A DNA stretch of 64,000 nt from Anaerolineae bacterium (GTDB lineage: Bacteria > Chloroflexota > Anaerolineae > B4-G1 > SLSP01): positions 1-64,000 of the forward strand of contig JAFGFI010000485.1 in assembly GCA_016931185.1 (NCBI GenBank). The letters run 5' to 3'. Below, piece by piece: positions 27,901 through 39,900 of this stretch. Both the position numbers and the translations under genes were made by a program. Each line of letters opens with the position of its first letter. Position 1 is the stretch's first letter. Under the pieces are notes generated by a model that saw only the letters and a list, made by a program, of their open reading frames with translations, did no database searches and had not been told where the DNA came from.

Positions 27901-30900
27901 AACGCGACCCTGTCCCACTAACTCAGGGGCAGTATCCAACGGCAGCGGCATGTCAGGGTTGCCATCCAGATCGGCATCCAGAGGCGTACCGGGAATCAGA
28001 TAGAGCAAGTCATGTTCCAGGTAGCCCACTTCCACACCGGGTGGATCCGCATTGATGTCCACACTCAAATCGGCATCGGTGAACTGGCCCACGTTAGGGC
28101 ACACGCCTGCCGAGAACCCCGTCCACTCATAGTACTGGGTGAGCGTGAAGCCCTGGTCTGAGGGCAGCACACCGGGCGTGTTGACCACACGTTCACTGTT
28201 AAGCGGATTCTTTTCCGGCATCGCGGCCCAAAGGTGCAGCGAGTTCTCTTCACTGGCGAGGGCGACAAGTTTGACAGTAGTGGTAGCGGGGTAAGTGATA
28301 CCGAGGTCGCTAAAGGCGAGGCGAAGATCAGTGCGCAGCGCGGCGGGGGCCATATCAAGCTGGTAGCTAGCGTCAGGAAGTGGCGGAGTCACAAAATCCC
28401 AGGTGCCAGTAATGGTCTGCCAACGCAACAACGCGACGGTCTGCGCGTCTTTCACCCAGACCAACGTGTCAGCAGCCATCCCCCCAGGCAGGCCAATGGT
28501 AGGTTGCAAGGTGGTAGAGTACGGATTGTAGGCGACAGTGCTGCCCCCTGCCTCAGTATCGAAGTAGATAAAGAGATCGCCATCCCCTGCGATATCCGCT
28601 TCCCCCCAATTCGCGCCGCTCCACGCCAGACGCAGCACACCAGCCGTCCAGGTCGCGTAGAAGCGCTGAGTACCGGTGAGGGCCTGCCCACTTTGGGCAT
28701 TGTTGACCAATTCCCGATCTGCCCCAATCTGCGTGCAGCCACTTCCCATCCAGCCATCATAGTCCAGGTCGGCAACATAATCTGGCGTGGTGGGGACATC
28801 GGTGTAGATGGGGCCAAGGGTCTGCCAGGTTGAATTGCCGTAAGTGTCTTCAACAACGATATGGGCATAAGAAACCTGTGTTTCGCCGGCGGACTGCTCA
28901 TAACGTCGCGCACCCGCATCCAGCGACAGCTCGGTCAGGTCGGGGGCATCTGTCTCTGTCCAACCGGCGTAGTAACGGGCAACATCTCCACTAGTGCTGG
29001 CCGTCCAAGTGATAATGAGCGTGGGAGAAAGGACATCATAGATAGTTTGCCCAGGTTCAATGAGCGTGAATATGCCGAGACTGTTGGTATAGGCCAACGT
29101 CATCGTTACCGGCTCAGGCGCGATTAAGTCTACCCACACGCTGCCGGTATCCTGATGGCTGCGCCCAACGACATCGGTAATCACGGCAGTGACGGTATAG
29201 GCTTTGCCATCTGGTTCTTCGCCCAGGTACCAAGCATAGCGCCACGTGTCAGCATCCATCACCGCCGCCGCAAAGCTCTCTGTTTCACTCAACCCTGGCG
29301 CATCACTCCGAACACGGAGTGCATCCACGCCCCCGGCTTCGGTGTAAATACCCGTAAGCGCAACACGGCCATAAGAAAGCCGGTGCGCGGTTGTCAGCAC
29401 CGCAGCCGGCACCGCGATCACGGGCGGCTGCGTATCCACCGTCACCGTCACCGGTTGCAAATTCGCCGTCACCAATCCAGCAGAATCCTCAGCCACAGCC
29501 AACAGTGTATGCCGGCCATCGGCCATAGGCGTCCAAGTCGTAGCCCACGCCTCATTCTCATAGCCCGCCGTCCAGGTCAGCACATCGACAACTGTTGTGC
29601 CATTCACTGTAACGGTAAGAGTCCGCAGCTCAAACCCTCCGCCTTGGGAGAAGGCCGAGCCGGTCACGCTGATCGGGTCCAACACGGTGAACAATGAAGC
29701 CTGTGTGGGCGTGAAGATAAAGGCTTCTGGCTCACCGGCAGTAGGAAGGCGGCGCAGAATAGGCGTCGTGGATTTTTCCGCGTGGTGTCCATAGATATCA
29801 GTCGCACGAACGAAGCGTTCAGCAGTTTGATGCCCGATGACAGTGCATGAATTTATCAAACTGTAAAGACGCGTCGTATCGCTAACCCAAGTTCGCCACC
29901 ATACTGTATCATAATAGGTACGTTCCGGTGTGCCAGTGCAAGGACACTCAAAGCTGTCTTCATCCAGGTTGAAGTCCTCAGCTTGACACATGTATGTGGT
30001 GCGCGCACTAGGGCCGGTACCCAACAACGTCGCTACAATGTTAACGCGCGGGGCCTGGGTATCTATCTCCCCTTGCCACTTCGGCCAGTCGGCTTGTGCG
30101 GTACGGTTATCGAAGCGATCCTGACCGCGCAGGGCGATCTGATAAATGCCCTCCAAATCAGCAGGGATAGGATGACTCCAGGTAGACGTGACAACACCGT
30201 TACCGGACTGATCCAGCGTGACCATCTGCCAATCTGGGGCTAATTCCAGCAACGCGATGCCAACGTTAATTTGCGCCGGCGGCGCAACAGGGACATCATC
30301 AAAAGTAATAGGAGACTTGTGATAATACTCTACCCGTACCATGTGGGAACCAGCCGTGACAATGGTATCTGTGTAGTGGGTACTCACCCGCTGATCCTGC
30401 CAGGCATCCAGTACAGGGCTACCATCCACCATCACGCGGATACCGTTATCGTGAGTGGTTTCAAAACGGTAGGTGCCGCCAACTTTGAAATCCATGTCCT
30501 GTTCCCACACGACGGAGAAGGCATCGCTGTTTACCGCCGGATGTGGCCCGCCGGCGCCCCAGTTGAAGTCCAACACACCGTTTCCAGAAGGAAGCGCATC
30601 GTCCCGTTGGAGAATCACGCCACCAGAAAGGTCAAGACTGTTATAGTAGCGTGTATTTTCCCACACGCCAACACCCAACTCTGTATCAGCGTGGACAAAG
30701 GCAATATCAAGGCCCTCCAAACCACGGGCGGTGGTGTGATCACCAACAGTATCAGACACAATGCCGTGCAAGGTGACGGTTTGCGTGATGATACTTGCGG
30801 AAGGGCCAGTAGCAATGATAGCTGCTGCCGGAGCACTGCCATCCACGCGGATGTCAATCCCCTGTAACGCGCCTGAGCCGGTACGATTGCCCACATTGTC

Positions 30901-33900
30901 GGTAACACGGACATAGAAGAAATAGGTACCAGTGGGGTCGGATAACACCTCTTCTTCATTATTCACCAGAGGAAGCACGTAGTTAATAGCCCAATCCCCT
31001 CCAGTGAGGGTAGCCGTCTGCCAGCCATTACCAGCAACCCCGGAGTCCTGACCTTCCAACAGGACTTCCACTTTCTGCACCCCGCTGCCGGGCGCTGTGC
31101 CCGCAGGCGGATCATAGACGGTTCCATACAAGGGGATAACCCAGCGTCCCTCCGCATTTTCAGTGGGAGAGATAATGCTGAAGTTGACAACGTCGGAGGT
31201 GAATTGCGGCGGTGTGCTGTCTATGATCACAGTAAGAGGTGAAGTTTCGGTGAAGACGTGGCCTACATTGTCGGTGGCACGGGTGCGCAGAATGTGATAG
31301 CCTTCCGCAGAAGGTAAAGTCAAATCATAAGCCCAGCTCTCAGCCCCAGAGACACAATCCCAATCGCCATCATCATCCATTTCAACTTCTACATACTGGA
31401 TACCGGACTGGTAGGGGATAGGCGGTTCGAGATCCTCTGCAATCCCGCCAATGATGAGCATGTCGGCCGAGGGACTGTAGCGGAGGTACTGTCCTTCAAC
31501 AAGGGACGTAATTGTGGAAGACGTCGGCGGGTCGGCGTCAATGAAGACCGGCTCTTCCACAATATTAGGCGACTGAATCACCCCCATCCACTGCGCGGGC
31601 CAACGTAGGTCGAAGCGGTTGAGATAGAAATTGCTGGGCGGCGTTTCGTTATAGGAGGCACTATTGGCCGTGAGCATGCAGACATCATTTTCCGGTTCGG
31701 CAGTGTGATTGTAGAAAGCTAGAATGTCTTGAGGCGACAGTGCATTATTATACACCCGCACGTCGTCAATCTGGCCCGCGAAGAAGCCGCTCGCGCCGTT
31801 CATGCTGCCGATGTAAACATCCGCGCTGCTGGCGTTGACCGCGCCGATCGCAGGCGCATCCCCCACTTCGACACCGTCCACGTAGAAGCGTTGGGTACTG
31901 CCGTCATAAGTAGCCGTTACCAGGTGCCAATCGCCATCGGTGAAATCGCCTGCATCAATGGCGACGTCCAGTTCCGTCCAACTACCACTTACATTCAAAC
32001 CAAAGGACAAAGTAGTGCCATTATCCTGGAAAGACAGCCCCACGCCATCCGTACCACTTCCCTTGCGGTAGATAACGTAATCCGGCATGGTAGTGATGTT
32101 GTAAGGCTTTAGCCAAGCCTGGAGTGAGACCTGCGCATCGGGATTCAGCGTGCGGTGATCCGGAACCACAACGGTGTCCTCCACGCCATCCAAGCGCAGA
32201 GCCGTGCCACTTTGCCCACTGACACCGCTATCCGGACATACGTTGCCAGAACATACACCCGCATTGTCATGACCCGATTCATCCGCAAACGTTGTAGCCT
32301 GGAGTCCTTCATCGAAGCGCAGCCAGAGAACACGCCCGCCGGTGGGTGTCGTGCAGGCCAGGCCTGTCCCCGGCAGCGCAATATCGGAAGCCCATGTGTA
32401 TTGCTGGCGTGGGAGAGTGAAGTCAAGCGTATCGGGCAGTGGAGCATGATTAGAGGTCCAGTTGGGACTGTTAGTCAAGGTACCGTGGTTGGCATTGGCA
32501 GTGAAGTCGCGGGTAAAATAGCCCGCGCCATCATCCAACGGCCAATAGCCCACCAGTCCGGCTTCATCGCCGCGCAGGGTTTCGTTCATGGTGGCTTGAA
32601 TTTCTTCCTGGGTGCGGACAATATTCCACAGGCGGACTTCGTCCATTTTACCGTTGAAGTAGGCGTCACCTGACCAGTTGCTGCGTCCTAGATAGTTGTT
32701 AGTACGCAGTACAGTTGCGGGCGGGAGGACGTAGCCATTGGCGACTTTCTGCCCATTTTTGTAGATGATAGCATAGCCACTGCTATCCACAGTCGCAGCA
32801 ATGTGAGCCCACTGGCCTATTTCCAGCTCGCCGTCCTCCGTCGTGAGAGTCGGACAACTACCAACGTTACAGACGGCAAAATGGAGCCGACTACTGGCAT
32901 CCGCATTAGAAAGCAAAATATTGTTGGAACGTTCACCGTTGCCCAAATCTATCAAGCGTGAGTAATAGTTGAAACTGTCATAGTACATCCAGCCCTCAAC
33001 GGTGAGGCCGTTGCTGAAGTCAAAGTTCATATCGGGCAAGTCTACATAGTCATTACCGCCGTCGAAATCCAGTGCCGGGCCGGGCGTGGTGCCGCGCAAA
33101 GCTTGCGCGTTGACCGCTGTACGGCCATCACTGGTCTGCTCACTCCAGGAAGCGATCCAGTTAGCATGGACGGGATCGTAACCGATGCGCGGGGCATTGA
33201 GGACGTTGTCGCTTTCATCTGCGAAGGTGAAAGGCGGAGTCACGCGATAGGTTTCGATCAGCCGGCCATACATCGTATCGCGGTCATGCCGGTAGGCGAT
33301 CAACACTTGCTGCATGTCGGGGTTGTAGGCCAGGCGTGGGTGATCGTCCCCCTCAGGCGTGATAGCGATGGGTTGGATATCACTTGTGGCATAGCTGCCG
33401 TCAGAGGCGAAGCGCGCGAGCCAGATATCGGGGGTGAAGGGTCGCCCGTGGTTTTCCCAGGCGGCCACATACTGCGCCCCATCCCAGAGCAGATCCACAT
33501 TGGCGCCGCCGGGCAGCCATTGTTCTGTGCCCAATGCGCCAGTATGGCTAACCTGTCGGAGATGGATTTGCCCATCGTCGGCACTCCAGGTGGCATTGTA
33601 GATATTAAGGTGATGACCTTCGCTATCGTAATCATAAGCGGTGTTGCCCACACCTGCGTCAAAGTGCCAGGCTGCCTTCAGACCGGAGCGACTGTAGGGT
33701 ACACCGTACATCGCTTCACGAACATCATCTTGCGATAGCGCGGTGGTCCAGAAGGAGACATCATCTATATCCCCATTGAAATTCTGCGCACCGCTGTTGT
33801 TCGCGCCAATCGTGAAGACTTCCCCTGGTGTATTCGGTGAGGGATTCCCGGACGTCGCAAGCGCTTCGCCATCCAGGTAAATCTTCCACACACCACCGTC

Positions 33901-36900
33901 ACGCACCGCAGCGAGGTGATGCCATTCTCCAGTGGTCAGATAATCGCTATACACATAGTCTACGCCTCCGTTGAGAACGCGGATTCTCCCATCTGAATCG
34001 AGATAGAGACCATAGCCGTTGTGCCCCGTATTACCATTGTAAACAATGAGTTGCGAGCCTCCGGTAGATCCATCCCAACGCACCCAGGCCATTAGAGAGA
34101 CGTTGTTCGTGCTGGTGTCGAAGACGGGCTTCTGCACATAGTCACCGGAGCCGTCAAAATGAAGATAATAGTCACTAGAAGTGGCAGGTTGCTCCCACGC
34201 GACAAGGTAATCTCCACCATCGCTGGCGACGGTGGGGCGGACGGCGTCTACACCACTGCTGATAGCAAAGGGTACACCAACAGACAGCGTGCCCGCGCTG
34301 AGGGTGGGGGTAATAAACGCACCGTAGATATCAAAGTTAGAGACATTACTCTCGGACCAGACAGCCAGGCAAGTCCCTTCATCTGCACAGGCCACATCGG
34401 GGGGCGTGGGATATTTAGAGGCTCCCGCATCCAGGGTGACGGGTACGCCGGTAAAGTCGTCCTCGTCCGCCAGAATTGCAGCGACGGCGTTGTAAACCGG
34501 GAAGGGAACACCAGTAGTCTCCCACGCCACCCCGCCGTACAAGGTCCCGGTGTGGTCATTTGTGCTGGCATCATGAGTTGTCGTGCCGCTACCCTCATCT
34601 AAGGGCCAGTAGAGGACTAAGCCGGTCTCACTACCACTCAAGGTACGATTCATATCAGCGCGGATGTCCGCCGCACCACGCACGGTGTTCCAAATTCGGA
34701 CCTCGTCGAGACGCCCGGCCAGCGCTTGCGAGTTGCTGAACCCGCCGCCGATAGTATCCTGATCCTGTCCTAACACTAACGTTCCGCCAGTTTGCATCGG
34801 ATCGCCAGGGGCAAGTGTGCCGGTAAAGGCTAAAATACCATTTTTATAAAGCTGAAGTTGTCCATCTGAACTGCGCCAGGTGACGGCGATGTGTTGCCAT
34901 TGATATTCCTCTACGGGCACGCCGGTATTGATAGATTGCCCGCTGCACCAGATCAGATATTGATCGTAGTAATCAATGACAAGGAAGTCATTGGTGCTTC
35001 CAGAACTAGCATAGGACAGCATCCCCCCCTCGTCATTGCGGCCTTCAGGGTAGACCCAGAAGGCGAAAGTAGCTTCGGTTGTGGGTATATCGTCGAAGGG
35101 AGTATAACTGACATAGCTCGCGGAGTTGCCCGCGAAGTTGAGGGCCGAGCCACCTGGCCCTGAAATAACTTGCGCGGCAACCAGGGATCCATCGCGGGTG
35201 ACAAGAGGCGCGATGGCCGTATCACCTGCCATAAGTCCCGCTGCGAGCGGCAGCGTACTCTCACGGCGCGGTTCCCAATCCCATGCTCCTACATAGCCAG
35301 TGGCGTTGAAGTGCGAGCGCTGTGCATTATCCACGGTCACAAGCTGCGTCTCGGCGGCGGGATCGGCGGTGAGCGCGCGCGTAATGCTGATTGACTCCCC
35401 TCGGAAAAGATTGAAAAAGCGCTGCTCGGGCCAGGCCCAGCGCGTAAGCAGGTCATTCCAGGCGATGAGATGCCCGTTGAAGTCGCCACCAGCGTAAACC
35501 TGGCTACCACCGGTTACCAGCGCGTGAACGGCGGCAGTGGTACCAGAACCGGTCGCGCTCCATGCCATCCCATCCCAGCGCGCGAGATTAGCCGCGTTTG
35601 CGCTTCCTGCCTGGCTAAAATCGCCGCCAGCGTAGAGATCGCCCGTTTCATTGACAGCGAGGTCATAAACTGGGCCATTGATACCACTGCCCAGCGCGGA
35701 CCAAGTGGCTTGGGTGCTATTCCAGCGAGCGACGCGGGCCAACGACGTAGGCCCAGATTCGGAGAAAAGCCCGCCAACGTAGACCGCATCTCCATCGGAG
35801 ACGATAGCGCGCACGCCACCGCTCAGGCCATAGGTGTTTAAATCTGACCAACTTTGGTTGGCACTGTCCCACTGCACAATATTGATCGTTTCCGTAGCAC
35901 CACTAACTTCACTAAAGTCCCCTCCAACATAAAGAACATCGCGATTATCGTCCCCCTCACCAAAAGCCAATGCATGGACATCTCCATAGACACCGTTGAA
36001 CAACCCAGACCAGATTCCGGTAATACAGTTCCATTTAGCAATTGTATACCCATACGTCTTTACCTCAGCCAGGGAAAGTATATCGGTCCCCGATAACTGC
36101 ACACGCACATACCGCCCACGCACCAGATCACAATTGGTAAAATCCTCCGTATAGAATGTCTCACCTGTTGAAGTTGCACCACTGTAATAAGCGTAACACA
36201 CATCCGATTGCAGCTTGATGACATCAGGGTCATCAGACGTAAATGGTGTAGGAGAGACAAAAACGTAGAAATCACTTAAACGCTCACTACAACAATCCGT
36301 GCGATTGAATAATACCATACGCTCCAGAAGATAACTGGCACCCAGGTCTACTTGCCACCATGGGTGCGCCTCACTTTCTGTATGCGTAACCGACCCATTG
36401 GCATAATCGCCATCAGTATTCCCATCTACCGCCCGGCTGGCAACTGCATCAGAATACGTACTGGATTGCGATGCATCCTTATTGAGGGCAAAGTTTTGTC
36501 CAAAGTTGCTTCCTCCTATATAAACATCGTCTCCATGAAGCGCAATAGCATAAACACCTCCACCTAAGCCCCCCGCTAATGACGCCCAAGATGTGCCATC
36601 CCAACGCGCAATCCCTCCTGCACTGATAGTGCCCGCCTGGGTGAATTCGCCCCCCACGTAGATATCGCCCGTCGTCTCGTCCACAGCGATGGCGAAGACC
36701 GTGCCGTTGACACCGCCACCCATGTCATCCCACGTTTCAGTGGTTTGATCCCAACGGGCGATGTTACTCACCGAGACGCCGCCAATATTCGTGAAGACAC
36801 CACCGGCATAAATGAAGCGCGCATCGGGGGTCACAGAATGCCATTCGGCAACGGCATAAACACTATCATCCGCCGCTATGTCGCGGACCACACCCAACAC

Positions 36901-39900
36901 CTCTGGATAGTCCACCACCAGGTCACCAACTGTGTAGAGAGGATCTTCCAAATTGTTCTGCACGGTGGCGGTGTATTGGAAGGTCTGGCCGGGAGCGACA
37001 AAGCTATCGGCGTCGCTCAAAGCGGTATAGAGCGCGATGGGGCTTTCGTTCCAGACCCTCGGATGATAGGGACTGCCGAGGGTGTATTCTGCCAAGTCAT
37101 TGAGACCATCAACATCAACATCACGGTTGCGCGGGTCAGAGGTCACACGAGTGGTCACACCATCAACATTGAAGATCCAACCGGCGATTTCCATGTTGTC
37201 GGGCAGGCCATCATTGTCGGTATCGATGTCACCAGGGTCAGTACCCAGGCGGACTTCCTCAGCATCAGAAAGGCCATCGCCGTCGGTATCGGGGTTGCCA
37301 GGACTGGCAGGAATACCCCTAGGACTTCGGGCAGTATCGTCACCAATCGAAACACTACTCGCATACATCGCCAGGTTTATCTCATAGGCATCAGAGAGGC
37401 CATCACCATCAAGATCCCACAAAGCGTCGTCAGGGTCATCACCATTGTAGGCAGGGGAGATCAAGCCATCGCCATCGGCATCCATTAAAGTGGGGAACTC
37501 GGGATCCCAGTTCAAACGATAGCCACCATTTCCAGTAGCTTTAAGGTAACGAAATTGATCCAGCGTGGCAGGGAAGACGTCGAGGACGAGGCCCATATCG
37601 GTGGAGGTATGATCGATCCACTCACCGGAATAACAGACGGGGATGGGAATCCAGGCAAATACAACGGAAATCCAGACTGTCCAACACTGCGCGGCGGGCA
37701 GGGCATAACCGGTGTTGAAATACAGCAAGTTTTTATTTAGCCCAGTCGTGAGCGGGGAACGCCCTACAAGTGTATTATGGACGACACCCTCGTAGACATA
37801 TTTGCGTAGTTTTGTGACATCCCACGCATCATGCATTTGATTGAGCTTGACCTTGATCGCTGACTCAGCGGGCGTGAGCGAGTGTCTAACCGTGGTAGAG
37901 CGGAGTTTGTCGGCGGTGTAAAAGGAGGCACGATAAATTTTCAAACGCCAGTTTTCTGGGCCTTCAGTGGTGGCCGTGGTGGTAATGTCCATAGTAGAAA
38001 TGAGCGTGTTACCATTGGAAAGCCCACGCAGGGTATTAGCAAGAGAGGTATTCAGGGGACCCATACCTATGTCAAAAAGCGCCGTGATTTCATAAGTATA
38101 GAGCTGCTTGGCGAGTTGTTCCGTGACCCAGGCACGGATAGAGAAGTCGAAAATAAGCTCGATGATAAGATCTATCAAGGTGAAAATAGCGACAATGACC
38201 GCGCCAACAGGGTTGAGACTGAACGCAAAGAATATCAGAGCGATGATCGTAGCAGCAATCGCGTAGGCCAGGGCCATGTTAAATTGCGGTGTGCCCGGTT
38301 CGATATCTCCCGATGCCCACTGGTAAATGAAGGGACCCCAGGCGAGTACCAAATCTATGACCAGTCCAGCAATGGCCAAACTCCGGTTCACCTTCAACGT
38401 TTGTTGAAAATTATCCACAAATGCAGCATATTGCCACTTGGTGGCTATCGCGAGGGAGGCGGCCGTTTCAAGTTTATACAGTTTCCAAAAGCTTTTAAGC
38501 CCCTTTATAAAGGCGCCTGTATAGCCCCGATTCCGGTATCCACCTTCCTGTGACCCGCCTGTTAACCCAAATGAAATACAATCAATTAAAGACCCCATCG
38601 CGGCAACATTGGCGTTAAACGATGCATTCCATTGATCGCGTTGACTCCAACTAAACTTTTCGAAAACCTGTGCCAAGTTGGGCGGCCACTGAACTGGAAC
38701 TATGGGAGCTTTATCCGGGTTATTCAATCTACTGTCCTGCACAAAGTTGCCCAGATCTTCCCAGAACGTATCGATCTCTTCCGGGATAATTTGTTGAAGT
38801 GGGTCATAGACAACAAGCTGAATGATGGCCTCCCCAGGCCGCATTACCCCCGTCGCAATGTCAAATGCTCTTCCCAGTTGACGGGCAAGTGTCGCGTCAG
38901 TGCGCGTATTAGCGCGTTCATTGATAATGTCACCGGTTTGTACGATCCCCAATATGCCATTAAAAATTGCGAAATAGTGGAGTTGGGCTGCAAAACGCAG
39001 CCCCTCTGCTTCAACCTCAGGCTCAGTACTGAATGGATAGCGCGCGCCCATTTCTTTCCAAAGCATATCCAGCGTACAATCCACCCAATCCACGCCATCA
39101 TAACGGTAAGGTGTCCACTTAAAGCTGGCGTATGTGTTCGGCGCGCTTCCCCCTTCACCACTACGGGGCATCGCCATCGTGAGCTGGCGTCCGTCGTCCG
39201 TCGATACTGTTGTGCCTGTATAGACGTACAGAATGTCGAGATTGGCTGAGCGGGAACGACTTTCTTGCACGACCATCACCGTCAGGGTGATCGGCCTACT
39301 TTCGGACCAACTGGGCGTGAACGCATCATTTAAGATAGCCAGGGTATCGGTCATTGTCAGATGCACCATCGCTACATCGGGATGGGGGTAGGTGTAAGTA
39401 ACGACACTCAACGTATCTGAGATATTCCAGCGCTGCTCGGCGGGAACGAGATCGTTCGTCGCGTGGTTAAAGCGATTATAGATTTCGGCAATGGTGAGAT
39501 CGCGCGCGCCGTCGTCGTTATCATCGCGCCCGGCGATAAAAGTTGCGTCCAACCCATGAGCAAGAGCGAGCAATGCGCCGTCATCCCCAAGATCCGTGTC
39601 CTCGGCAGGATCTTCGTAGATGAGGGCCATATCCACACCGTAATTTTCAGTGACGTTCAGTCCCGTCAACTCCCAATCATCATAGTAGGTATGGACCATC
39701 TGCGTCTGATTGTAAGTATAGCTGGTACACTCCCCATCCTCATATTCCTCGCAGACATCCACCAGTCCTTGCAGCACCCAGGCCAGACGGACTTCCTGTG
39801 CATTGCCCCAGGTGGCATCGGGTAAATAGTGCATTTTGCCGGAGAAGGCCACACGGGCATCGCCAACCTCATCGGTGACGAGATAGAGCGGGATGTAGGC

